The translations under genes were made by a program, and so were the position numbers. The notes below the pieces were generated by a model. That model saw only the letters and a list, made by a program, of their open reading frames with translations. It had not been told where the DNA came from and searched no databases. Positions 1 through 8,791 of a DNA stretch of 64,000 nt are shown piece after piece. The stretch spans positions 1-64,000 of the forward strand of contig JABDIN010000033.1 of the NCBI GenBank assembly GCA_013003715.1, read 5' to 3'. The DNA is from Desulfobacteraceae bacterium. Lineage in GTDB: Bacteria > Desulfobacterota > Desulfobacteria > Desulfobacterales > Desulfosarcinaceae. How positions within the stretch are numbered: position 1 is the stretch's first letter; every line of letters starts with the position of its first letter.

Positions 1-1
1 T

Positions 2-100
2 CAATTGGAGTTCCTTCTCACGAACGGACACTATACTTTCAAAGACCCAATCGACTTCTTTTCCGGTATATTAGGCAAACACGGAAAGATAGTTGCATAA
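2..100 (+). CDS. 3' end of an unidentified protein (partial, runs off window)
   Basis: An open frame enters from the left edge and ends at TAA 98-100, giving 32 residues ending GKHGKIVA. The composition (aromatic, hydrophobic, with FKDPIDFF near the middle) is protein-like, and the frame is followed by an inverted repeat, as expected at a gene end. I do not recognise the family and too little is present to assign a function. Confidence 0.5.
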   Translation, partial: QLEFLLTNGHYTFKDPIDFFSGILGKHGKIVA

Positions 101-113
101 CAAGCATTTATGG

Positions 114-145
114 ACACGGCCGAGGCAATAATGCATCGGCCGTGT
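114..145 (+). terminator. Perfect 10-bp inverted repeat, possible terminator
   Basis: ACACGGCCGA at 114-123 pairs perfectly with TCGGCCGTGT at 136-145 across a 12-nt loop, just after the stop at 100. It is GC-rich and stable but has no T-run behind it, so it may be a transcription pause or an RNA-stabilising hairpin rather than a classical Rho-independent terminator. Confidence 0.45.
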
Positions 146-277
146 TGACATAGTGCTATACACCATTTACCAATAGCTTCCATTCACAGGAGGTAATTGC
201 GGTTCGGAACACCACCAAGACTTAATTTGTCCGGTGGCATTATAATCTGTGCCGCTACTTTTCAATAGGGAGATAGG

Positions 278-2158
278 ATGAAAGCATTCTGGTGCGGTCT
301 TGTTGCCGTATCAATGATCATCAGTGTGGGTGTATTTATATTAACACGCCCGGCAACGGTCCCGGTTTCAACGGTTGACTCGGATACAGCGGTAAAACCG
401 CCGTCAAATGCAGGATTGAATTGGGTAAGCGGAGACCGCCAGGCCTACTCGCTTGACATGCAATCTGACATCACTCTAGGCCATACCCCTCCGTCATCCG
501 GTTCAATAAAGCATAAGCTGACCGGAACGCTGCATATGCGTGTTTTTGATGTGGCGGATGAAGGGATTAAGGTGGGATTTCAATTATCACACACCCTTCT
601 CGATGTCTCAGGTTCCGCCGACCCCTCCCTAAACGAAGCCCTGTCCAGCCTGTTTTATGTTATTTTTTCAAAACAGGGTCTGGCCTTGCGCCAAACCTTT
701 CCGGGCAATACGGACAAACCCATTCAGGAGATGTTATGGGAACTCGTCCGTTCGTTCCAGGTGGCGGTCCAAAACAGCTCGGACGGCAAATGGGATGTTG
801 AAGAAGAACATGGTTCCGGCATTTATAGTGCCCGATATGAAATCCAGACCGACGGCACCCTGCAAAAACGTAAACTGAAATATCTGTTTTTTAAACAGCG
901 GGGCGCTTCGGGAATGAAACAGGGTAAAATCGATATTAAAAGATCATTGGCAACCATCACTCTGAATAAGGACGGCAGTTGGATCGATCAAATGCGGTTC
1001 GAGGAAGAGTTGGCTGTGACCAGCGATTCCAAAACCATTCTGCGCGCTCACACAACCAGTAAATTGGTACAACTTTCAACCTGGACGGCCGAGAATCTGG
1101 CCATCGATAAAATTTCAACTGATTCAGCCCTCGCCCGAATAACCGCAACCGAAAACGGCGATACCGCAACAGTTTCACCGGTAACTGAAATACAAGATCC
1201 GGTGAGTCCGGAGGAACTCAGTGAGGCTAGTGACACACTCGATGAATTAATGGACGCCTTCATTTTCGGTACGGAAGATCGTCAGTACCTGAGGCACCAG
1301 TTACGTGAGCTGATCCAACAATATCCGGAGCTGTCCGATCGCATACCGGCATTGATCGCCCAACATCACCTGACCGATCATACGGCAGCGGATCTGATTC
1401 ACCTGCTGGAACAGGCCGGGCATGATGAAGCGCAAACCGCGCTGGTTACCCTGATGAACGAATCCACTGCTGATCATCTCAACCGCATCAGGGCGACCGT
1501 AGCCCTTGGGGGTCTTGATGAACCATCTCTAGCGGCGCTAAACGGCCTGTGGCAGCGATTCGGCGATCGCAGCGATCCGATCGCCAAAGACCTGTCAAAC
1601 ACCGCAATTCTGTCCATCGGATCCATTGCCGCCCGCCAGCGTATTCCGGATCCGGACTCATACGGCACCCTATCCGATCAGCTTGAGAATTCATTGGCAT
1701 ACGCAAACGATGCGGAAACCCGGGCCGTTGTTCTGAAAGCAATTGCCAATACGGGCGGTCCGGAACTTTCCCCCACCGTTCAATCATATCTTTCCGATCC
1801 GCAACCACGTGTTCGTGCTGCGGCGGCGACATCCCTCGGCCGAATGGCACCCGATGGTGTGGCCAGGTCATTAGCGGATAAACTGACAGATGAATCAAAC
1901 CGCCGGGTCCGCACCGCCATAGGCACCGGACTTTTGGAAAGCAAACAGGCGGACACCTATGCCTTGTCCGTGATAAACGAATTGATTCCCACCGAAACCA
2001 ACGAAAGTTCGCGTTATGCCATGGTGCAATATCTCGGCATGCATCTGGCCGAATATCCTGAAGGCCGCACCACGCTGGAAAATGCATTGAAAATCGAACC
2101 ATCAAAACGCATCAGCCAGCGCATCAGCGAACTCCTATCCACGACACCGGGAAGGTAG
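278..2158 (+). CDS. Secreted/anchored vitellogenin-N-like protein with C-terminal HEAT repeats
   Basis: This 626-residue protein starts at an ATG behind a good AGGGAGATAGG site. An N-terminal hydrophobic segment (about residues 5-23) is a signal peptide or anchor, so the rest should face the periplasm. Residues 45-290 look like an all-beta domain resembling the lipid-binding N-terminal sheet of vitellogenin/lipoprotein proteins (short W-V-S-G and R-Q-A-Y-S-L-D type strands). Residues 330-620 are mostly short paired helices with repeated A-L-G/R-A-A-A-T-S-L-G motifs, typical of HEAT repeats. In vitellogenin the beta domain is likewise followed by a helical superhelix that cradles lipid. A role in binding lipid or hydrophobic polymer in the envelope is an inference from architecture only. 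The HEAT part is the firmer call. Confidence 0.6.
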   Translation: MKAFWCGLVAVSMIISVGVFILTRPATVPVSTVDSDTAVKPPSNAGLNWVSGDRQAYSLDMQSDITLGHTPPSSGSIKHKLTGTLHMRVFDVADEGIKVGFQLSHTLLDVSGSADPSLNEALSSLFYVIFSKQGLALRQTFPGNTDKPIQEMLWELVRSFQVAVQNSSDGKWDVEEEHGSGIYSARYEIQTDGTLQKRKLKYLFFKQRGASGMKQGKIDIKRSLATITLNKDGSWIDQMRFEEELAVTSDSKTILRAHTTSKLVQLSTWTAENLAIDKISTDSALARITATENGDTATVSPVTEIQDPVSPEELSEASDTLDELMDAFIFGTEDRQYLRHQLRELIQQYPELSDRIPALIAQHHLTDHTAADLIHLLEQAGHDEAQTALVTLMNESTADHLNRIRATVALGGLDEPSLAALNGLWQRFGDRSDPIAKDLSNTAILSIGSIAARQRIPDPDSYGTLSDQLENSLAYANDAETRAVVLKAIANTGGPELSPTVQSYLSDPQPRVRAAAATSLGRMAPDGVARSLADKLTDESNRRVRTAIGTGLLESKQADTYALSVINELIPTETNESSRYAMVQYLGMHLAEYPEGRTTLENALKIEPSKRISQRISELLSTTPGR

Positions 2159-2655
2159 GGTGGATCATGTCGATCGTATTCACAAATCCATCATCTCCGG
2201 ATACACACCTGTTGTTACCATCCGATATTTAGAACAAGCATTCCTTTCCGTGCATATTCAAGAATCCACCGCTTTCCATTCGCAGGTGAGACCCTTAAAA
2301 AAATTCAAACTAATGGCGTCAATTTCACATCCGTCACTTCACTGCAAAAATAAAGCGTAAAAACCAAAAGTTCTTCAGTTCTGATTTATAAAACCGATAT
2401 TATAGAATAATTAAACACGCAAAACCTTGCGACATTGCAAGGCACTCAAGTTGCTGACCATAACTTCCTTCTTATTCGCAGAAGGAATATCAGCGATCTT
2501 GTTCAACTTGTGAAAACACGACTGCCGGAATCGATAATTCCCATTCACGATATAGATAACCACTGGAAATAGCAGCACCTGGTTATAATAAATTTTCTGG
2601 GCGGGCTGTTTATCGTTTGATCCTGAGCGGTGTTCAATTGCATAGAGGGAAAGGT
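2159..2655. other. Intergenic 497 nt, no convincing gene
   Basis: This stretch separates the vitellogenin-like gene from the MotB-like cassette. It holds a small hairpin (CCTTGC 2425-2430 / GCAAGG 2437-2442), an AT-rich part around 2380-2415 that could carry a promoter, and an open frame without an ATG at 2411-2572 (listed separately). An ATG-initiated frame at 2160-2360 has no ribosome site and no protein-like pattern, and I do not call it. Confidence 0.5.
2411..2572 (+). pseudogene. Possible decayed C-terminal gene fragment
   Basis: An open frame of 53 codons ends at TAG 2570-2572. It contains no ATG and is preceded by an in-frame TAA at 2408. The translation (for example ISDLVQLVKTRLPESIIPIHD) has protein-like amphipathic character, unlike the surrounding sequence. 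It may be the tail of a gene lost by deletion. I do not recognise the family, and chance cannot be excluded. Confidence 0.2.
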
Positions 2656-4824
2656 ATGAGTTTAGACTACGATAAAATCCAAGCCCAGGAAGAATCCCCT
2701 CAAACCTCCATGAGTTCGTACAGCGATTTATTTGCCGCGTTAGCCTTTGTCTTTCTGTTTCTTTACGTCATGTCCACGCTTCAATTAAGCCTTCAATCGA
2801 TCTCTTCGTCCCTGGAAATGAACAAGTATACCGCACAACTGAAGGAATATGAAATACCGGACGCTGCTGATAATCCTGAAAATGCAGCAACAGAAGAGAT
2901 AGATTATCGGAAAGCAATGAAAAAGCTGGCAGCGATGGAGAAAAAAACAAAAGCGGCAGCGGAGACATTTTATAATCAAGTCGCCGCCTTCCGTGAACAA
3001 GAAGAAGAACTGGTTAACAATTATCAGACCATCGTCAACCATGTCCAAAAAAAGAACGCAAACCTTGAGGTGGCACTGCAACAGACAGAGAAAGATTTGA
3101 AAGAGCAACAATCCAAATATAAAGATTTAATCACCCAGAAAGATCTATCCTATAAAGCGAATATCGCTTCCGCTCAAAAAACCATTGGTTCCCAGCGTCA
3201 AAAACTCGAAGTATTGACAAGGATCAGTGAAGACATGGCGACGGAAAAAGATCGCCTGGATAAGGATTACCGGAAACTTCAGGCTCAGGTGAAACATAAC
3301 GCGGTGAAACTGGAAGAGCTTGAAAACGAAAGAAACCGGAAGGAAGCCGAGCTTGCGAAAATGGCGGCTTCAGAGCAGGACTTGCAGACCGAACTTCAAG
3401 AAAGCCTCGCGCAGATCGAGCAGCTGGAAAAAATCAAACAAGATACCCTTGCGGAAAAAAAGATCGCCGAAGATGCTCACCATCGTCTTGAAAAGCAGCT
3501 TAAAAAGAGCACGGCTAAACTTGAAACCATCTCCCAACAGAAAGATACAAACAAAGGTGAAAAGGCGAAACTGCAGAAAGATAACCAGGCACTTCAAAGA
3601 CAATTAGCCGAAAGTGAAGCCGCTCTGAAAAAATTGTCCGCTGCAAGCAGAGCCAAAATCGCGGAAAAAGAACAACTGGCAGGAACAAATAAAAAGTTAA
3701 TTAAAAACCTCAATAAAGTAAAATCGGAGCTATCGAATCTGGCGCGAGGCAAGGCCAAAGCTTCGGCTGAAAAAGACCAGCTTGCATCCATGCAAAAGAG
3801 CCTGCTTAACGATTTGAATAAAACAAAAGCCCAACTTGCCGATATAGCTAAAGGGCGCGCAGAATCGGATGCTGAAAAAGACAAACTGGCCGATGCCCAT
3901 GAATTGTTGTTGAGTGAGCTGGGCAGCGCCAAGGAGAAATTAGCCGAACTCCAGGCGGAGAAGGCAATTGGTGATGAAGAAAAGGCACAACTGCTTGCCG
4001 CGCAGCAAAAACTAATGGACGACTACAACACGACGGTTGGCAAACTCAGTGCGCTGGAGAGTGACAAAAAAATATCTGATGATGAAAAAGGCAAATTGCG
4101 GACTGAGAAACTAAAACTGGAAGAAGAACTCGACAAAAACAAAGACCAGCTCGATGAACTGGAAAAGGCAAAGGCTGATGTGGATATCCAGAAAGATACA
4201 ATGATTGCCGACCTCCGGAACCTTGAGGATAAGTTGGGGGATTATAAAGCGAAAGAGCATCTTCGCAAAAATATCATCGACAATCTGAAGGACAATTTCA
4301 AGAGACACAATATCGATGCCCAGATCAATGAAGGCACCGGCGAAGTAGTACTCCCCTTTGACAAGGCATATTTTGATCTGGGCAGTTCAGACCTGAAGGG
4401 GGATATGAAAAGTTATCTGAAAAAGATAATGCCTGTTTATAGCGATAGTATCTTCGGAGAAGATACCATTTATAAATATATCCAATCCATAGAAATAATC
4501 GGGTATGCCTCGCCCATATACCAAGGCCGATATGTCAATCCCCACAATCTGTCAAAACAAAACCAGCAAGCCCTTAATTACAATATGAACCTGAGTTATC
4601 GACGGGCACATTCAATTTTCAAATACATATTGAATCAACAAAATATTAGATATCAGCACCAAAAAGATTTGATGCTGTATTTAAAAGTAACTGGCAGAAG
4701 TTATCTGGAATCCACACCGCTGGCTGAGCTGCCTGACGGCGAAATGGAGTACGAAGAATTTTGTGAAAAATATGATTGCGAGAAATTACAAAGTGCGGTG
4801 ATTCGCTTTAATCTCACAAAATAA
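2656..4824 (+). CDS. MotB-like protein with very long coiled coil and OmpA-like peptidoglycan-binding domain
   Basis: This 722-residue protein begins at ATG 2656 (AGGG 7 nt upstream); an upstream in-frame start at 2617 has no site. Residues 20-42 form one transmembrane helix with Asp24 in a Y-S-D-L-F-A-A-L context. That context matches the Y-A-D-F motif of MotB, whose Asp carries the proton. Residues about 60-555 are an almost uninterrupted, Glu/Lys-rich coiled coil. Residues about 564-722 form an OmpA-like domain (F-D-x-G-S-S-x-L-K, then I-E-I-I-G-Y-A-S and N-L-S-Y-R-R-A-H-S), expected to bind peptidoglycan. MotB proteins are usually 250-350 residues, so a roughly 500-residue spacer is unusual. 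The next gene encodes the MotA/ExbB-like partner. Together they suggest a proton- or sodium-driven stator whose force is carried across the periplasm by the coiled coil. The biological output is unknown. Confidence 0.8.
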   Translation: MSLDYDKIQAQEESPQTSMSSYSDLFAALAFVFLFLYVMSTLQLSLQSISSSLEMNKYTAQLKEYEIPDAADNPENAATEEIDYRKAMKKLAAMEKKTKAAAETFYNQVAAFREQEEELVNNYQTIVNHVQKKNANLEVALQQTEKDLKEQQSKYKDLITQKDLSYKANIASAQKTIGSQRQKLEVLTRISEDMATEKDRLDKDYRKLQAQVKHNAVKLEELENERNRKEAELAKMAASEQDLQTELQESLAQIEQLEKIKQDTLAEKKIAEDAHHRLEKQLKKSTAKLETISQQKDTNKGEKAKLQKDNQALQRQLAESEAALKKLSAASRAKIAEKEQLAGTNKKLIKNLNKVKSELSNLARGKAKASAEKDQLASMQKSLLNDLNKTKAQLADIAKGRAESDAEKDKLADAHELLLSELGSAKEKLAELQAEKAIGDEEKAQLLAAQQKLMDDYNTTVGKLSALESDKKISDDEKGKLRTEKLKLEEELDKNKDQLDELEKAKADVDIQKDTMIADLRNLEDKLGDYKAKEHLRKNIIDNLKDNFKRHNIDAQINEGTGEVVLPFDKAYFDLGSSDLKGDMKSYLKKIMPVYSDSIFGEDTIYKYIQSIEIIGYASPIYQGRYVNPHNLSKQNQQALNYNMNLSYRRAHSIFKYILNQQNIRYQHQKDLMLYLKVTGRSYLESTPLAELPDGEMEYEEFCEKYDCEKLQSAVIRFNLTK

Positions 4825-4919
4825 TAATAATGCTTGGTACACCATACAAAGACACGATTCGGTCTGAGTGAAAAAAGCATGGAAATTGTAGTTTTAGTAA
4901 TTTAAACGCGGAGGAACGA

Positions 4920-5732
4920 ATGAACGAATTTATCACCAATTTATGCATGACCGTGATCATGTATGGCGCAGACAATCTAATGACCATGATGGTTTTGGTT
5001 TTCTGCACCGGCATCGTCATTAAGCTACTCCTATATTTGTTGTTGCGGATGGAACACTCTTTTTCTTCAGGTTTTGAAACCAGAGCCCACCGTTATCTGA
5101 ATGATGAGTATAAAGATGCCAAAGCATTCACAAAATTCAGCGATAGTGTGGAATATGTTTTAAAACGGACCTACCAGGAGCTTTACATCAAACGGAAAAA
5201 ACAATTTCGCAGACGCAAGGAAGATTCGCGTGTAGACCTTGTGAACCGGATATTTCTTATTGAAGAAGGTGCAAAATCATTAATTTTGGATACACTGAAA
5301 CAGACGAAATATCATAACTCCAGAAATGCGCCCAATTTCAAGAATATCTCGAAATTCGTATTCAGATCAAATCCCTACTACACCAAACTGTGGGGTGTGA
5401 TTCCCGTTGCATTAACCAACAATGTGTTATCCATTTTGCCCAGCCTTTTCATTATCGGCGGCATCTTTGGAACGTTTTTAGGAATCAGTAAAGGCCTGCC
5501 CGCTTTAAAGATGATCGACCCATCGGATGTCGCCGCCTCACAAACGACGCTTCGCCTCTTTTTGGAAAGTATGACATTTGCCATGTACAGCTCCGTGGTG
5601 GGCATTTTTCTTTCCGCGACATTTACCATAATGAACTCGTTTCTATCATTTAATGCTGTATATCTCCGCCTTGTGGATAAATTCACTCAATCATTGGAGT
5701 TGTTATGGAAAGATGCCGTGCTTAAAGACTGA
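4920..5732 (+). CDS. MotA/TolQ/ExbB-like proton channel subunit
   Basis: This 270-residue membrane protein starts at ATG 4920 behind a strong GGAGG site. Hydrophobic segments lie at about residues 19-40, 165-190 and 218-245, separated by a basic cytoplasmic region (residues 60-150, K-R-K-K-Q-F-R-R-R-K). The motif F-G-T-F-L-G-I-S-K-G-L-P in the second segment and S-S-V-V-G-I-F-L-S in the third are typical of MotA/ExbB/TolQ and ZorA-type channel subunits, where these helices surround the Asp-bearing helix of the partner. The partner is the MotB-like protein encoded 95 nt upstream. There is no chemotaxis, flagellar, TonB or Tol gene nearby, so neither flagellar rotation nor TonB energisation is indicated. 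Confidence 0.75.
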   Translation: MNEFITNLCMTVIMYGADNLMTMMVLVFCTGIVIKLLLYLLLRMEHSFSSGFETRAHRYLNDEYKDAKAFTKFSDSVEYVLKRTYQELYIKRKKQFRRRKEDSRVDLVNRIFLIEEGAKSLILDTLKQTKYHNSRNAPNFKNISKFVFRSNPYYTKLWGVIPVALTNNVLSILPSLFIIGGIFGTFLGISKGLPALKMIDPSDVAASQTTLRLFLESMTFAMYSSVVGIFLSATFTIMNSFLSFNAVYLRLVDKFTQSLELLWKDAVLKD

Positions 5733-5797
5733 GGGTTGCTGATCGTGGATAACCGATTCGCGACCAATATATTCAAGATAAGTAGAAGGAGAACGAA

Positions 5798-6613
5798 ATG
5801 ACGGACATCAACGACAATCTATTCGATACCGAAGCGCATACCGACCCGATCCGGATGCTACAGGAAATAGCAGAATCCACTCATCGGGAAGAGCTTGTCA
5901 AGACCATTAAAGATTATAGTAAACGGCTGGAGGGCAAGCAGCTCAACCGGAAAAAGCTTAAACTCAAATACAAACTACTTCGGATGCTTGACCAGGCGCA
6001 TAAAAATGAAGAGCTGGATAAGATTGAAAAAGAGCTCTGCGACATGGCCGGTTATATGGAGGGCGCCAGCTTTCAAATACAGCGAAACATCTCCATAATC
6101 ATTTTGGCCTATTCGGCCCTCGCGCTATTCAGTTTCGGCCTGTTGGCATTTACCGACAGCATTCTCCTTCCCAGCTTCAATATCCCCTATTCCGTATTAT
6201 TCATGGGGTTGGTGGGTTGTCTGGTCAGCATGTGTGTTAAACTTCCGGATATCAAGAAAAGAGATAAATTGAGTTTAGACCTCACGGTTTGGTTTATCAT
6301 CAGTCCGCCCATTGCCGTCATCATGGCGGGTATGTTCTATGGAATCTGCCAGATACTGCTCACCACCTTGAGTATTTCCCTGTCCGAGGAGGACTGGTAT
6401 TATTGGATCTTGTCATGGGTTGTGGGATTCGTGAATTGGGTTTCGGTATACAATAAGTTTAATAGCGACTGGAAGGCGAAACTGCCCGGATTTGGCCTGC
6501 GTAAAACCGAGGAGGATGTGACGGAGGTGGCTGAAGTGAAGGATTTCAGCCACAACAACGAGATCGTCGAACTATCCGGCAAGAACAAGTCTCCGGAACA
6601 GCAGGTGTTTTAG
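5798..6613 (+). CDS. Four-helix membrane protein of the MotAB-like cassette, unknown function
   Basis: This 271-residue protein has a strong AGAAGGAG site and sits 65 nt after the MotA-like gene on the same strand. Residues 1-92 are hydrophilic, helical and charged (K-R-L-E-G-K-Q-L-N-R-K-K-L-K-L-K). They are followed by four hydrophobic segments at about 97-117, 130-148, 163-190 and 202-220, then a charged C-terminal tail of about 45 residues. I do not recognise a family. Its position suggests an accessory subunit of the ion-channel complex, perhaps a regulator or assembly factor. It has no similarity that I can see to ZorC, ZorD or ZorE. Confidence 0.6.
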   Translation: MTDINDNLFDTEAHTDPIRMLQEIAESTHREELVKTIKDYSKRLEGKQLNRKKLKLKYKLLRMLDQAHKNEELDKIEKELCDMAGYMEGASFQIQRNISIIILAYSALALFSFGLLAFTDSILLPSFNIPYSVLFMGLVGCLVSMCVKLPDIKKRDKLSLDLTVWFIISPPIAVIMAGMFYGICQILLTTLSISLSEEDWYYWILSWVVGFVNWVSVYNKFNSDWKAKLPGFGLRKTEEDVTEVAEVKDFSHNNEIVELSGKNKSPEQQVF

Positions 6614-6647
6614 ATCGGAGTTGATTCAGACATCCACAGTTGAATAA

Positions 6648-7160
6648 TTACCGGTTCACATAAACGCTGTCATAGGTGCGGAAGATAAGCTTTTCTTTTT
6701 CGGTGCGGTGTGTGGTGAGGGGTGTTGGCGGGTGGGATTCAAGCATTTTTCGTGCGGCGTTCCTGTCCGGGAGATCATTCCAGTCGCGGCCGATGATTTT
6801 TCCGGTGGCGGTGTCGAGGACGACGATGTTCGGCCCGTTCGAGACAGCCGCCAGCGGCAGGGGAGGGTTTCGGACCAGCCGGGCGGCGGCCAGGATTTCA
6901 CGTTCACATGCCCCGAGGGATCCGGCGACACATTTGACAGCCAGGATGGCGGCGGTGCCGATGCCGGCCACGAGGTCGACGGTGGAGGTGTAGTTTTCAC
7001 CGGCGATGTCAATTGTTAGGGGAATATTTACCCGGATATCGCTTTTTTGATACCCTTTTCGTTCGACCAGGGCCTTCTCCACGGCCTGTCTATTGGCTTC
7101 GGCCCCGGTATCGGGGAGTTGTACGCCGCTGATGTAGTCGGTGATATGGTCCGGATGCAT
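6648..7160 (-). CDS. Small HsdR-N-like (type I restriction R N-terminal) domain protein, active site incomplete
   Basis: This 170-residue protein follows gpmI on the minus strand with a 7-nt gap and an AAGG site. It resembles the stand-alone N-terminal nuclease-fold domain of HsdR: basic N-terminal helix, V-D-L-V-A strand (the catalytic Asp position), then a strand A-I-L-A-V-K-C. In active PD-(D/E)XK enzymes this strand reads E-x-K; here it is A-V-K, so the metal-binding acidic residue appears lost. A residual nucleic-acid-binding or structural role is more likely than cleavage. There is no HsdM or HsdS nearby. The family assignment is by pattern and moderately sure. Confidence 0.5.
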   Translation of the reverse strand: MHPDHITDYISGVQLPDTGAEANRQAVEKALVERKGYQKSDIRVNIPLTIDIAGENYTSTVDLVAGIGTAAILAVKCVAGSLGACEREILAAARLVRNPPLPLAAVSNGPNIVVLDTATGKIIGRDWNDLPDRNAARKMLESHPPTPLTTHRTEKEKLIFRTYDSVYVNR

Positions 7161-7167
7161 GGTAACC

Positions 7168-8721
7168 TTATTTTTGTTCGCCCAACAACGATTTACCGGT
7201 CATCTCCGGCGGCTGTTCGATACCGAGTATGTCGAGCATTGTCGGTGCGATATCGCCGAGAATGCCGTCCTTGAGGGTGACCGTCTGCCGTGCCTCATCC
7301 ACCAGTACCAGGGGAACGGGATTGGTGGTGTGGGCGGTGAAGGGGGCGCCGCCGGCATCCGCCATGGTTTCCGAATTGCCGTGATCGGCGGTGATAAGCA
7401 GGGCACCGGTTTTTTTACGGATGGCTTCCGTGATCCGCCCCACACAATGGTCCACGGTTTCGCAGGCTTTGACGGCAGCGGCGAGAATACCGGTGTGTCC
7501 GACCATGTCCATGTTGGCGAAGTTGAGAATGATCACATCGTAAGTGCCGGAATGTATCCGTTTGATGACTTCTTCGGTGACTTCCAGCGCACTCATTTCA
7601 GGTTTGTGGTCGTATGTGGGCACGTCCCTTGGCGATGGTATCAGGACCCGGTCTTCATTGGGAAAGGCTTTTTCCTCACCACCGTTGAAAAAATAAGTGA
7701 CATGGGCATACTTTTCGGTTTCGGCGATGCGCAGTTGTTTCAATCCGTGCTTGCTGATCACCTCGCCGAAGATCATGGGGATATGTGCCGGTGGATAGGC
7801 CACGGGCAGGGTGAATTGCTCATCATAGCGGGTCATGCTGGTGTAATTGCCCAGCTTCGGGATGTTTTTACGCGTGAAATCGTCAAATTCGGGGTCGGTG
7901 AAGGCGCGGGTGATCTGCCGGGCACGGTCCGCCCTGAAATTGAAGAAAATGACGGCATCGCCGTCCCGTACCATGGCCCGGGGCCGGCCATCCGCCGTGG
8001 TCATGACCACCGGCTTGACAAATTCATCGGTTTCCCCGCGCTCATAGGCCCGGTGAACGGCGTTCACTGGATCTTCTTCCGCCAGTCCTTTTCCTTGTGT
8101 GAATAATTGATAGGCCTTTTCGGTGCGGTTCCAGCGTTTATCCCGGTCCATGGCATAATATCGTCCGACAATGGTGGCAATGGCGCCTCCGTGTTTATCA
8201 AGGTGCTCCTGGAGGTCTTGAACGTAGGCGACGCCACCGTCGGGCGGGGTGTCCCGTCCATCGAGAATGACATGGATATACAGATGCCCTACTCCCCGCT
8301 GATTGACCAGGTCGATGAGCGCCAGCAGGTGCGTCAACTGGCTGTGCACACCGCCGTCGGAGACAAGTCCCATGAGGTGCAGTGCGGTTTTGTGCTGAAG
8401 TGCCTGGTCGATGGCGGCATTGATGGCTCTATTCTCATAAAAGGAGCCGTCTGCAATGGCCTTGTCGATTCTGAGTAAATCCTGGTAGACAATCCTGCCG
8501 GCGCCGATATTCAGATGTCCGACCTCGGAATTGCCCATGATACCGGGGGGCAGGCCCACGGATTCACCGGAACAGGTCAGGCGCGCACAGGGGTTGGACG
8601 CCATCAAAGCATCCAGGTTGGGGGTGGCGGCGATTTTTACGGCGTTGTTCTGTTCATTCTCTGAAATTCCCCAGCCATCGAGAATCATCAACATACAGGG
8701 CCTGGTGGGTTTCATGCGCAT
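7168..8721 (-). CDS. gpmI: 2,3-bisphosphoglycerate-independent phosphoglycerate mutase
   Basis: The 517-residue length is normal for GpmI, the Mn-dependent enzyme that interconverts 3- and 2-phosphoglycerate in cytoplasmic glycolysis/gluconeogenesis. The N-terminal metal Asp lies in M-I-L-D-G-W-G, the phosphorylated catalytic Ser in G-N-S-E-V-G-H-L-N-I-G-A-G-R, and further metal ligands in V-I-L-D-G-R-D-T-P-P, F-R-A-D-R-A-R and I-T-A-D-H-G-N. The start may be either of two close ATGs (8721 or 8715). It is the penultimate gene of the minus-strand housekeeping run. An antisense open frame of 321 codons inside it is a shadow of this gene. Confidence 0.96.
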   Translation of the reverse strand: MRMKPTRPCMLMILDGWGISENEQNNAVKIAATPNLDALMASNPCARLTCSGESVGLPPGIMGNSEVGHLNIGAGRIVYQDLLRIDKAIADGSFYENRAINAAIDQALQHKTALHLMGLVSDGGVHSQLTHLLALIDLVNQRGVGHLYIHVILDGRDTPPDGGVAYVQDLQEHLDKHGGAIATIVGRYYAMDRDKRWNRTEKAYQLFTQGKGLAEEDPVNAVHRAYERGETDEFVKPVVMTTADGRPRAMVRDGDAVIFFNFRADRARQITRAFTDPEFDDFTRKNIPKLGNYTSMTRYDEQFTLPVAYPPAHIPMIFGEVISKHGLKQLRIAETEKYAHVTYFFNGGEEKAFPNEDRVLIPSPRDVPTYDHKPEMSALEVTEEVIKRIHSGTYDVIILNFANMDMVGHTGILAAAVKACETVDHCVGRITEAIRKKTGALLITADHGNSETMADAGGAPFTAHTTNPVPLVLVDEARQTVTLKDGILGDIAPTMLDILGIEQPPEMTGKSLLGEQK

Positions 8722-8791
8722 TATACCTGTTTGGGGTTGTCGTTGTTTATCTGCCTCATATGACCTTGTGCACCGGAAATATCAGGGTGGA

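Noticed and set aside
2160..2360. 66-codon frame after the vitellogenin-like gene
   Set aside because: No ribosome-binding site, no protein-like pattern and no neighbour support.
2656..6613. Zorya anti-phage system
   Set aside because: Only motor-like subunits are present, with the long coiled coil on the MotB-like rather than MotA-like protein, and no ZorC, ZorD or ZorE gene follows.
7141..8106. Plus-strand open frame of 321 codons
   Set aside because: It lies antisense within gpmI, has no ribosome site, and gpmI is unmistakable. It is a shadow of high-GC codon use.
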